Shown here: positions 7,055-13,624 of the stretch, piece by piece | Position numbering within the stretch: the first letter of the stretch is position 1 | How the letters are laid out: every line of letters starts with the position of its first letter | Position numbers and translations under genes: made by a program | Assembly (NCBI GenBank): GCA_945867875.1 | Contig: CAMBJF010000042.1 | Location: 1-13,624, forward strand | From: an uncultured Ruminococcus sp. | Lineage (GTDB): Bacteria; Bacillota; Clostridia; Oscillospirales; Ruminococcaceae | Direction: 5' to 3' | DNA: 13,624 bases | Notes under the pieces: model-generated | Told to the model about the DNA's origin: nothing | Database searches by the model: none | What the model saw: the letters and a program-made list of their open reading frames with translations, nothing else

Positions 7055-8629
7055 ATGACGGTACAGGAAAAAATTCAGAATAACAAGACCTATTTGGGCA
7101 TAGAGTTTGGTTCAACAAGAATAAAAGCCGTGCTCATCGACGACACCTTTGCCCCCATAGCTTCGGGCAGTCATCAGTGGGAAAACCGCTTTGAAAACGG
7201 CGTGTGGACATACTCGGAAGATGATATCATAGGCGGTCTCAGGGACTGCTATACCGACCTTATAAGGGATATCAGCGAAAAATACGGCGTTGTTCCCAAG
7301 TCCTACGGCGCAATGGGCATTTCGGGAATGATGCACGGATATATGGCATTTGACGAAAACGACAAGCTCCTTGTTCCTTTCAGGACCTGGCGAAACACTA
7401 TGACCGAGCAGGCAGCCGCAGAGCTTTCCGAGCTTTTCGGCTTCAACATTCCCCAGCGCTGGAGCATTGCTCATCTTTATCAGGCAATTTTAAACAAGGA
7501 AGAACACGTTTCCAAAATTGCCCACATAAACACCCTTGCGGGATATATCCATTATCTCCTTTCGGGAAAGCGCACTGTGGGCGTTGGCGAGGCTTCGGGA
7601 ATTTTTCCTATCGAAAACGGTACATACAACGAAAGCTACATTGAAAAGCTTATACCTCTGCTTAAATCAAAGGGCTTTGCGGGAGATATCAGAGATATCC
7701 TTCCCGCAGTTCTCAGCGCAGGAGAGGGCGACGCAGTGCTCACCGAAAAGGGCGCAAAGCTCCTTGACCCCACAGGCACACTTGAAGCGGGCGTGAAGCT
7801 CTGTCCTCCCGAGGGCGATGCGGGAACGGGAATGGTGGCAACAAACAGCGTTCTCCCGGGTACGGGAAATGTTTCCGCAGGCACATCTATTTTCTCGATG
7901 CTCGTTCTCTCAAAGCCCCTTTCGGGCTATTATCCCGAGATAGATGTTGTGACCACTCCCGACGGCTCTCCCGTTGCAATGGTACACTGCAACAACTGCT
8001 GCTCGGAGCTTGATGCGTGGGTGAATATGTTCGGTGAATTTGCGGCTCTTTGCGGCAATTCTATGGATAGATCAAGCCTTTATGAGCTGCTTTACAAGAA
8101 TGCTTTGAATGGCGACCCCGACTGTGGCGGAACAGTGGCATACAACTTCCTTTCGGGCGAGCCTGTTGCAGGCGCCGAAAACGGCAGACCTATGTATTTC
8201 AGAACCCCGGGTGGAAATTTCAGCCTTGCAAATTTCTTCCGTGCCCAGCTTTATTCCTCAATGGCAGCGCTGAAAATGGGAATGGATATTCTCTTTGAAA
8301 ATGAAAATGTGACGGCCGACAAGATAACGGGACACGGCGGACTTTTCAAGGTAAAGGGCGCTGCACAGCAGTTTCTTGCGGACGGTCTCGGAAGTGCGGT
8401 ATCGGTAATGAATACCGCAGGTGAGGGCGGTGCGTGGGGTATGGCGATTCTTGCCGCATATGCCGCTGTTGGCAATGGCAAAGCGCTTCCCGAGTTCCTT
8501 GAAAAGGAAGTTTTCTCATCAATGGAGGTTTATACCGTAAGCCCCGATGAAAATGGTGCGGCGGGCTTTGCGGCATTCCTCGAAAATTACAAAAAGGGGC
8601 TTGCGGCTGAATATGCTGCGGCGAAATAA
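7055..8629 (+). CDS. FGGY-family carbohydrate kinase, probable L-ribulokinase (AraK-like, not classical AraB)
   Basis: A 524-residue FGGY kinase with the sugar-kinase/actin fold. Its place between araA and araD indicates ATP-dependent phosphorylation of L-ribulose to L-ribulose-5-phosphate. The N-terminal phosphate motif reads LGIEFGSTRIK (14-24), with Glu17 where most FGGY kinases have Asp. The probable catalytic base is Asp255 in EGDAGTG, and the second nucleotide-binding region includes TGNVSAGTS (270-278). The sequence looks closer to FGGY proteins often labelled xylulokinase than to E. coli AraB; clostridia are known to use a non-orthologous ribulokinase called AraK. Xylulokinase activity cannot be excluded. 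GAGGTG (7043-7048), overlapping the araA stop, favours ATG 7055 (6-nt spacing); GTG 7046 and ATG 7052 are alternatives. The 5-nt gap suggests translational coupling. Confidence 0.85.
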   Translation: MTVQEKIQNNKTYLGIEFGSTRIKAVLIDDTFAPIASGSHQWENRFENGVWTYSEDDIIGGLRDCYTDLIRDISEKYGVVPKSYGAMGISGMMHGYMAFDENDKLLVPFRTWRNTMTEQAAAELSELFGFNIPQRWSIAHLYQAILNKEEHVSKIAHINTLAGYIHYLLSGKRTVGVGEASGIFPIENGTYNESYIEKLIPLLKSKGFAGDIRDILPAVLSAGEGDAVLTEKGAKLLDPTGTLEAGVKLCPPEGDAGTGMVATNSVLPGTGNVSAGTSIFSMLVLSKPLSGYYPEIDVVTTPDGSPVAMVHCNNCCSELDAWVNMFGEFAALCGNSMDRSSLYELLYKNALNGDPDCGGTVAYNFLSGEPVAGAENGRPMYFRTPGGNFSLANFFRAQLYSSMAALKMGMDILFENENVTADKITGHGGLFKVKGAAQQFLADGLGSAVSVMNTAGEGGAWGMAILAAYAAVGNGKALPEFLEKEVFSSMEVYTVSPDENGAAGFAAFLENYKKGLAAEYAAAK

Positions 8630-8649
8630 TGTGAAAAGGTGGCATTAAA

Positions 8650-9342
8650 ATGCTTGAAAAATTAAAGCAGGAGGTACTGGAGGCAAATCTCTTACTTCCC
8701 AAATACGGACTTATAACCTTCACCTGGGGCAATGTTTCGGGCATCGACAGGGAAAGCGGAATGATAGTCATAAAGCCCTCGGGCGTTCCCTATGACGGTA
8801 TGACTGCCGATGATATGGTGGTCGTTGAGCTTGCAACGGGCAAGGTGGCAGAGGGAAAATGGAAGCCCTCCAGCGACACTCCCACACATCTTGAGCTGTA
8901 CAGAGCATTTCCCGAGCTTGGCGGCGTTGTCCACACTCACAGCCGCTGGGCAACCTCATTTGCTCAGGCGGGAATGGGCATTATTCCCATGGGCACAACT
9001 CAGGGCGACTATTTTTACGGCGAGATACCCTGCACAAGGGCAATGACCCCCGAAGAAATTGCAGGAGAATACGAAAAGGAAACGGGCACAGTAATCATTG
9101 AGACCTTCAAGGGCATTGACCCTATGACTATCCCTGCTGTTCTCGTAAAGAGCCACGGTCCATTCACCTGGGGCAAGGACGCTCACGAGGCTGTGCACAA
9201 TGCTGTTGTCCTTGAAGAGGTTGCGTTTATGAATTACCACGCAATGTCGATGAACCCCTCTGCGGGACGTATGCAGCAGGAGCTTCTTGACAAGCATTAC
9301 CTCAGAAAGCACGGAAAGAATGCTTATTACGGTCAGGGCTGA
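8650..9342 (+). CDS. araD: L-ribulose-5-phosphate 4-epimerase
   Basis: Converts L-ribulose-5-P to D-xylulose-5-P, delivering arabinose carbon to the pentose phosphate pathway. It is a 230-residue zinc enzyme of the class II aldolase/AraD family, the usual length. Zinc ligands are His95 and His97 (HTHSRW) and His169 (SHGPFTWG). Asp76 (SSDTPTH), Asp120 (QGDYFYG) and the C-terminal Tyr pair in AYYGQG (225-230) match residues involved in catalysis in E. coli AraD. TFTWGNVSG (24-31 region) and KPSGVPYDG (42-50) are the phosphate-binding segments. AAGGTGG lies 7 nt before the ATG. It is 20 nt downstream of the kinase and last in the operon. Confidence 0.97.
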   Translation: MLEKLKQEVLEANLLLPKYGLITFTWGNVSGIDRESGMIVIKPSGVPYDGMTADDMVVVELATGKVAEGKWKPSSDTPTHLELYRAFPELGGVVHTHSRWATSFAQAGMGIIPMGTTQGDYFYGEIPCTRAMTPEEIAGEYEKETGTVIIETFKGIDPMTIPAVLVKSHGPFTWGKDAHEAVHNAVVLEEVAFMNYHAMSMNPSAGRMQQELLDKHYLRKHGKNAYYGQG

Positions 9343-9352
9343 TATTACACAA

Positions 9353-9390
9353 AACCACCCGCAGGTATTGCCTGCGGGTGGTTCATTTTC
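9353..9390 (+). terminator. Intrinsic terminator of the araA-kinase-araD operon
   Basis: AACCACCCGCAGG (9353-9365) pairs perfectly with CCTGCGGGTGGTT (9371-9383), a 13-bp GC-rich stem with loop TATTG. The tail CATTTTC is a modest U-tract. It starts 11 nt after the araD stop codon and separates the operon from guaA. Confidence 0.88.
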
Positions 9391-9466
9391 ACCCATTCAA
9401 CCAAACATTTAGCAGTAATAGATAAAACTATCCATTAAAAATTTACTTTTTCTATTAAAATGCCGC

Positions 9467-9495
9467 TTGCAGAAAAGCTCGGATTATGAGATAAT
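9467..9495 (+). promoter_or_regulatory. guaA: Probable promoter for guaA
   Basis: Extended -10 TGAGATAAT (hexamer GATAAT, 9490-9495) lies 17 bp after a weak -35 TTGCAG (9467-9472). The strong extended -10 would offset the poor -35. Transcription should start near 9502, leaving about 40 nt of leader, too short for a purine riboswitch. The AT-rich bases 9391-9466 before it show nothing that I can name. Confidence 0.55.
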
Positions 9496-9541
9496 ATAAA
9501 TAAGTATTATTTATACACAAGAAAGAAATGAGGTATTGCCA

Positions 9542-11083
9542 ATGTCCCACCAGACAGTTATCGTTCTCGACTTCGGCGGTCAGTATAACCAGCTTATCGC
9601 AAGACGTGTGCGTGAATGCGGCGTTTACTGTGAGGTCAAGTCCTACAAGACCCCTATTGAAGAGATAAAGGCTGCAAAGCCTGCGGGAATCATCTTCACA
9701 GGCGGACCGAACAGCGTTTATCTTGAAACTTCCCCCCGCATCGGCAAGGAAATTTTTGACCTTGGCGTGCCTGTTCTCGGCATCTGCTACGGCTGCCAGC
9801 TTATGGCATATCTTCTCGGCGGCGAGGTTTCCACCTGCATCAACTCGGAATACGGCAAGACCGAAACCATATATGACAAGTCAAGCCTTCTCTTCGGCAG
9901 CATTTCCGATATGCCCGAAAAGGCTGTTTCCTGGATGAGCCACACGGACTATGTTTCCAAGGTGCCCGAGGGCTTTACAATTACCGCACATACCGATAAC
10001 TGCCCCGCAGCGGCTATGGAGAACAAGGAAAAGAAGCTTTATGCCGTTCAGTTCCACCCTGAGGTAAATCACACCGAATACGGCATCAAGATGATAGACA
10101 GCTTCCTCAAAAATGTCTGCGGCTGCACAGGCGACTGGACAATGAGCAATTACGCTAAAACTGCTATCAATGATATCCGTGCAAAGGTTGGAGACGGAAA
10201 AGTCCTCCTCGCTCTTTCTGGCGGCGTTGACAGCTCCGTTGCCGCAGCACTTCTCGCAAAGGCTGTAGGCAGTCAGCTCACCTGTATTTTCGTTGACCAC
10301 GGCTTTATGAGAAAGAACGAGGGCGACGAGGTCGAGGCTGCATTTGCAGACTGGGGCATCAACTTTATCAGAGTAAATGCCAAGGAACAGTTTATGTCCA
10401 AGCTCAGAGGCGTTTCCGACCCTGAGACCAAGAGAAAGACTATCGGCGAAGAGTTTATCCGTGTATTTGAGCGTGAAGCCAAGAAGATCGGCACTGTTGA
10501 CTATCTCGTTCAGGGCACTATCTATCCCGACGTTATCGAAAGCGGCGCAGGCGATGCCGCAGTTATCAAGTCCCACCACAATGTAGGCGGTCTCCCTGAC
10601 TATGTTGATTTCAAGGAAATCATCGAGCCTCTTAGACTTCTTTTCAAGGACGAAGTAAGAGCACTTGGACGTGAGCTTGGTCTTTCCAATGTTCTCGTTG
10701 ACCGCCAGCCATTCCCCGGTCCCGGTCTTGCTATCAGAATCATCGGTGAGATAACTGATGACAAGCTTGAAATTCTCCGTGACGCTGATTTCATCTTCCG
10801 TGAGGAAATTGCAAAGGCAGGTCTTGACAAATCTATCAACCAGTATTTCGCTGTTCTCACCAACAACCGCTCCGTAGGCGTTATGGGTGACGGCAGAACC
10901 TATGATTATACTCTCGCTCTGAGAGCCGTTGAGACCTCCGACTTTATGACCGCCGAGTTCTCACGCATTCCCTATGATGTCCTTGCCACCGCTTCCAACA
11001 GAATTGTTAACGAGGTCAAGAGCATCAACAGAGTTGTGTATGACATCACCACTAAGCCTCCTGCTACTATTGAGTGGGAGTAA
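9542..11083 (+). CDS. guaA: GMP synthase (glutamine-hydrolysing)
   Basis: Makes GMP from XMP, ATP and glutamine, the last step of guanine nucleotide synthesis. The 513-residue protein has the normal two-part architecture. The N-terminal class I glutamine amidotransferase (about 1-195) shows FGGQYNQLIARRVRE, nucleophile Cys82 in GICYGCQ, and His172/Glu174 in QFHPEV. The C-terminal ATP pyrophosphatase begins after residue 200 with P-loop SGGVDSS (226-232), followed by the dimerisation and XMP-binding part with RQPFPGPGLAIR and the terminal KPPATIEWE. GAGG (9530-9533) is 8 nt before ATG 9542; TTG 9536 is less likely. It is a single-gene unit with its own promoter and terminator, so its link to the arabinose operon is only proximity. 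Confidence 0.98.
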   Translation: MSHQTVIVLDFGGQYNQLIARRVRECGVYCEVKSYKTPIEEIKAAKPAGIIFTGGPNSVYLETSPRIGKEIFDLGVPVLGICYGCQLMAYLLGGEVSTCINSEYGKTETIYDKSSLLFGSISDMPEKAVSWMSHTDYVSKVPEGFTITAHTDNCPAAAMENKEKKLYAVQFHPEVNHTEYGIKMIDSFLKNVCGCTGDWTMSNYAKTAINDIRAKVGDGKVLLALSGGVDSSVAAALLAKAVGSQLTCIFVDHGFMRKNEGDEVEAAFADWGINFIRVNAKEQFMSKLRGVSDPETKRKTIGEEFIRVFEREAKKIGTVDYLVQGTIYPDVIESGAGDAAVIKSHHNVGGLPDYVDFKEIIEPLRLLFKDEVRALGRELGLSNVLVDRQPFPGPGLAIRIIGEITDDKLEILRDADFIFREEIAKAGLDKSINQYFAVLTNNRSVGVMGDGRTYDYTLALRAVETSDFMTAEFSRIPYDVLATASNRIVNEVKSINRVVYDITTKPPATIEWE

Positions 11084-11101
11084 TAAAACTGTATAAAAAT
11101 C

Positions 11102-11137
11102 AAGCTCCTGCCAAAATTTATCGGCAGGAGCTTTTTT
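11102..11137 (+). terminator. Intrinsic terminator of guaA
   Basis: AAGCTCCTGCC (11102-11112) pairs perfectly with GGCAGGAGCTT (11123-11133), an 11-bp stem with a 10-nt loop. The T-run is at 11132-11137. It lies 18 nt past the guaA stop codon. Confidence 0.92.
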
Positions 11138-11155
11138 CATTGCCGTACACAAACA

Positions 11156-11275
11156 AAACCTCCCCCAAAACCAAAACAAGGCTTTGAGGGAGATTTCACA
11201 CAGGGAGATGGCGGACAAGGTTTCAGGGAAAAAGCCCTGCCCGCCTGTGAGTATATCGCATACGTAACGTATGCG
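11156..11275. repeat. Intergenic cluster of direct and inverted repeats, function unknown
   Basis: Between the guaA and glnN terminators lie several repeats. AGGGAGAT occurs at 11187-11194 and 11202-11209. CACAGG (11199-11204) can pair with CCTGTG (11244-11249). GGCGG (11210-11214) can instead pair with CCGCC (11241-11245). CAGGG (11224-11228) pairs with CCCTG (11235-11239). CGCATACGTAACGTATGCG (11257-11275) is a 19-bp palindrome with perfect 9-bp arms around one central A. There is no plausible gene here. It may be a dispersed repeat unit, a structured RNA or a protein-binding site; the sequence alone does not decide. Confidence 0.45.
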
Positions 11276-11305
11276 GCAGAAAAAAGAAGTAGGCAAATGA
11301 AGTAC

Positions 11306-11343
11306 ACAAAAACAAACAGCGCACCCATAAAATGGCTGCGCTG
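11306..11343 (-). terminator. Intrinsic terminator of glnN
   Basis: On the minus strand, CAGCGCAGCC (11343-11334) pairs with GGGTGCGCTG (11326-11317): 9 of 10 bp match, with a single G-G mismatch and a 7-nt loop. The tail is TTTGTTTTTG. It starts 12 nt after the glnN stop codon. Confidence 0.82.
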
Positions 11344-11355
11344 CCGTCAATGTTA

Positions 11356-13461
11356 TTAAACTCTGAACATAAGATCGCCGTATGTGGGGAAGGGCCAGAT
11401 GCACTCGGGAGTGATAGTCTCGAGCTCGTCTGCAACGGCTCTCAGGCTCTGCATTGCGCTGAATACGGAGTTTCTGTAGTATCTTGCGGTAGCCTCTGCA
11501 TCACCTGCATCGCCTGCACCGATAAGCTTGCTGTCGAGGTCGTCGATAGCATCGGAAATTCCTGCGTTGAGAGCGGATACCTTGTCAGCCATCTTCTTCT
11601 CCAGGTCAGCGGATACACCTGCGGACTTCTTGGAGTTTACGCTGTCGCAAAGCTCCTTGGCAAATTCAAGACCTGCGGGCAGGATCTGCTTCTTAGCCAT
11701 ATCAAGCATAGTAAGAGCCTCGATGTTGATGACCTTGGAGTAGTTCTCGAGAATGATCTCGGTTCTGGATTCAAGCTCTGTTCTGGTATATACCTTGAAC
11801 ATCTCGAACATCTTGACGTTCTTCTCATCAGTGTAATGAGGAACTGCATCAACAGTGGAAACATAGTTGGGAAGTCCTCTTCTTGCAGCTTCCTCTACCC
11901 AGCTTGCATCATAGCCGTTGCCGTTGAAGATGATTCTCTTGTGCTTCTTGATAGTCTCAACGAGGAGCTTGTTGAGCTCTGCGGAGAAGTCGGAAGCACC
12001 CTCCAGTCTGTCGGCAAATTCCTTCAGGGAGTTTGCAACGATAGTGTTCAGTATGCAGTTTGTGCAGGCAATGGTCTCGGAAGAGCCAAGGCTTCTGAAC
12101 TCAAACTTGTTGCCTGTAAATGCGAAAGGAGAGGTTCTGTTGCGGTCTGTAGTATCCTTGGGGAAGTTGGGGAGAGCCTCAACGCCGATAACGAACTCTT
12201 CGTTTGCATCGGTCTTTATCATTTCGCCTGTCTCAAGGGCATCGAGTATCTGCTGAAGCTCGGAGCCTACGAAAATGGACATAATTGCGGGAGGTGCTTC
12301 GTTTGCGCCCAGACGGTGGTCATTGCCTGCGGAAGCTACGGAAAGTCTCAGCAGGTCTGCATTTTCGTCAACTGCCTTGATGATAGCTGCAAGGAATGTA
12401 AGGAACTGGATATTGTCCTTAGGATTCTTGCCGGGGTCAAGCAGATTCTGACCGTCGTTTGTGGAAATGGACCAGTTGTTGTGCTTGCCTGAACCGTTAA
12501 CGCCTGCGAAAGGCTTCTCGTGGAGGAGGCATACAAGACCGTGCTTAAGAGCGACCTTCTTCATTATCTCCATTGTAAGAGCATTCTGGTCAGCAGCAAC
12601 ATTTGATGTTGTAAAGATAGGAGCCATTTCGTGCTGTGCGGGAGCAACCTCGTTATGCTCGGTCTTGGAGTAAATTCCAAGCTTCCAGAGCTCTTCATCA
12701 AGGTCAGTCATATAATCATGAACTCTTTCCTTGATGTTTCCGAAATAGTGGTCTTCAAGTTCCTGACCCTTAGGTGCCTTTGCGCCGAAAAGTGTTCTGC
12801 CTGTGTAGATAAGATCCTTACGCTGATCGTAAAGCTTCTTGTCAACAAGGAAGTATTCCTGCTCGGGGCCGACTGTTGTGGTAACTCTTGTAGCCTTGGA
12901 GCCGAAGAGCTTAAGGATTCTTACAGCCTGCTCGGAAATTACCTCCATAGAACGGAGAAGAGGAGTTTTCTTATCGAGAACTTCACCTGTGTAGGAGCAG
13001 AATGCTGTGGGTATGTAAAGGGTTCTGTCCTTGATAAATGCGGGAGAGGTGGGGTCCCAAGCTGTGTAGCCTCTTGCCTCGAATGTAGCTCTCAGACCGC
13101 CGGAGGGGAAGGAAGATGCATCAGGTTCACCCTTGATGAGCTCCTTGCCGGAAAATTCCATAATTACCTTGCCGTCATCGGTAGGAGAGATAAAGGAATC
13201 GTGCTTCTCAGCGGAAAGACCTGTCATAGGGTGGAACCAGTGGGTGTAATGTGTAACGCCCTTTTCCACTGCCCAGTCCTTCATAGTTGCGGCGATAACA
13301 TCGGCAACATCGGGATCGAGAGCCGTTCCCATTGTCTTTGTTTTGAGCAGTGCCTTGTAAACATTCTTAGGCAGTCTCTGCTTCATTGTTTCCTCGTTGA
13401 ATACGTTGCAGCCGAAATACTCGGGCACGCTCTTAAATCCCTGAACTGTTGACTCTGACAT
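11356..13461 (-). CDS. glnN: Glutamine synthetase type III
   Basis: Condenses glutamate and ammonia with ATP to glutamine, the main high-affinity route of ammonia assimilation in many anaerobes. At 701 residues it has the size of the long GSIII class (about 700) and not of GSI/GSII. An N-terminal GSIII-specific part is followed by the catalytic domain with VGPEQEYFL (197-205), EHNEVAPAQHEM (268-279), VNGSGKHNNWS (321-331), GNDHRLGANEAPPA (379-392) and NRTSPFAFTGNKFEFR (441-456), which carry the metal, ATP and glutamate residues. The C-terminal extension (about 560-701) is helical-looking and typical of the class. ATG 13461 has GGAGG 7 nt upstream; an extension to 13539 would translate the leader hairpin. 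It is transcribed alone, convergent to guaA. The leader suggests transcriptional attenuation. Confidence 0.97.
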   Translation of the reverse strand: MSESTVQGFKSVPEYFGCNVFNEETMKQRLPKNVYKALLKTKTMGTALDPDVADVIAATMKDWAVEKGVTHYTHWFHPMTGLSAEKHDSFISPTDDGKVIMEFSGKELIKGEPDASSFPSGGLRATFEARGYTAWDPTSPAFIKDRTLYIPTAFCSYTGEVLDKKTPLLRSMEVISEQAVRILKLFGSKATRVTTTVGPEQEYFLVDKKLYDQRKDLIYTGRTLFGAKAPKGQELEDHYFGNIKERVHDYMTDLDEELWKLGIYSKTEHNEVAPAQHEMAPIFTTSNVAADQNALTMEIMKKVALKHGLVCLLHEKPFAGVNGSGKHNNWSISTNDGQNLLDPGKNPKDNIQFLTFLAAIIKAVDENADLLRLSVASAGNDHRLGANEAPPAIMSIFVGSELQQILDALETGEMIKTDANEEFVIGVEALPNFPKDTTDRNRTSPFAFTGNKFEFRSLGSSETIACTNCILNTIVANSLKEFADRLEGASDFSAELNKLLVETIKKHKRIIFNGNGYDASWVEEAARRGLPNYVSTVDAVPHYTDEKNVKMFEMFKVYTRTELESRTEIILENYSKVINIEALTMLDMAKKQILPAGLEFAKELCDSVNSKKSAGVSADLEKKMADKVSALNAGISDAIDDLDSKLIGAGDAGDAEATARYYRNSVFSAMQSLRAVADELETITPECIWPFPTYGDLMFRV

Positions 13462-13482
13462 ATAAATTCCTCCCATATTCAT

Positions 13483-13537
13483 CAAAAACAAGAGACGCCG
13501 AAGCTCAGCCCACATAAAGTAAGCTGTCCTCGGCGTC
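13483..13537 (-). promoter_or_regulatory. glnN: Terminator-like leader hairpin of glnN, candidate attenuator
   Basis: On the minus strand, GACGCCGA (13537-13530) pairs perfectly with TCGGCGTC (13501-13494). Inside, after an asymmetric internal loop (GGA against AGCT), CAGCTTAC (13526-13519) pairs with GTGGGCTG (13513-13506) through 8 bp including two G-U, around loop TTTAT. The U-rich tail TCTTGTTTTTG follows (13493-13483). The hairpin ends 32 nt before the start codon, downstream of a probable -10 box. It could stop transcription early unless a protein or alternative fold prevents it. It does not match a riboswitch that I recognise. Confidence 0.5.
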
Positions 13538-13574
13538 ATTGCCTTTGAAATATTAACTTGATTTAGATTACAAT

Positions 13575-13580
13575 ATTATA
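13575..13580 (-). promoter_or_regulatory. glnN: Possible -10 box of the glnN promoter, -35 lost at the contig end
   Basis: TATAAT is present on the minus strand at 13580-13575, about 38 bp before the leader hairpin. It abuts the adapter sequence, so the genomic -35 region is missing from this assembly and the assignment rests on one hexamer. Confidence 0.4.
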
Positions 13581-13581
13581 A

Positions 13582-13624
13582 CTGTCTCTTATACACATCT
13601 CCGAGCCCACGAGACGCTACGCTA
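13582..13624. other. Untrimmed Illumina Nextera adapter with i7 index (artefact)
   Basis: Bases 13582-13600 are CTGTCTCTTATACACATCT, the 19-bp Tn5 mosaic end used in Nextera libraries. They run directly into CCGAGCCCACGAGAC (13601-13615), the Nextera read-2 adapter part. The next eight bases, GCTACGCT (13616-13623), match index N709 as I remember the list, and the final A fits the first base of the following P7 sequence. This is library DNA left at a contig end and not part of the organism. Confidence 0.97.

Noticed and set aside
9384..9541. Guanine riboswitch or other RNA element in front of guaA
   Set aside because: The expected conserved purine-aptamer core is absent and the leader after the probable promoter is only about 40 nt.
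11332..12492. 386-residue open frame on the plus strand opposite glnN, and a similar one at 12631-13452
   Set aside because: Both lie wholly antisense to an unmistakable glutamine synthetase, are odd in composition (Cys, Leu, Ser and Val rich), resemble no family and have no good ribosome binding site. They are by-products of glnN codon use.
13582..13600. Tn5 mosaic end, suggesting an insertion sequence
   Set aside because: It is joined directly to Illumina adapter and index bases at the end of the contig, so it comes from library preparation.
1..13624. CRISPR arrays, tRNA or rRNA genes, phage or toxin-antitoxin modules
   Set aside because: I looked for regular spaced repeats, tRNA-like cloverleaf ends and small gene pairs and saw none.

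Overview
The window looks like chromosomal DNA of an anaerobic, plant-fibre-degrading Bacillota of the Ruminococcus / Oscillospiraceae type. Reasons: Gram-positive style promoters (TTGAAA-17-TAGAAT, TTGACA-17-TATTAT), strong AGGAGG-type ribosome binding sites, an AraR-type GntR/LacI regulator, a clostridial-type FGGY sugar kinase in place of classical AraB, and a type III glutamine synthetase. The genus is inferred from gene content only.

Layout. 61-2896 (minus): two cytoplasmic glycoside hydrolases, a GH27 enzyme with features of a beta-L-arabinopyranosidase and a GH43 beta-xylosidase / alpha-L-arabinofuranosidase type enzyme. The GH27 gene also has its own promoter. 2984-4240 (plus): a complete enolase, divergent from GH43 and convergent with the next gene. 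4279-5322 (minus): araR. 5323-5582: a divergent control region with good promoters for araR and araA and several ATTTGT motifs. 5583-9342 (plus): an araA - ribulokinase - araD operon ending in a 13-bp-stem terminator. 9467-11083 (plus): guaA with its own promoter and terminator. 11138-11316: a short intergenic stretch rich in inverted repeats. 11356-13461 (minus): glnN, with a leader hairpin that resembles an attenuator. 13582-13624: not genomic; it is an Illumina Nextera adapter with an index, so the contig really ends at about 13581.

How it fits together: the two hydrolases, which lack signal peptides, would release L-arabinose (and perhaps D-xylose) inside the cell from imported hemicellulose oligosaccharides. 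AraA, the kinase and AraD convert L-arabinose to L-ribulose, L-ribulose-5-P and D-xylulose-5-P for the pentose phosphate route. AraR probably represses araA and itself. No transporter for the oligosaccharides is in the window. Enolase, GMP synthase and glutamine synthetase are housekeeping genes. I found no phage, CRISPR, toxin or other clearly novel system. The best leads are the GH27 specificity residue, the repeated operator-like motifs, the glnN leader, the repeat-rich 11.2 kb intergenic region and the adapter artefact.
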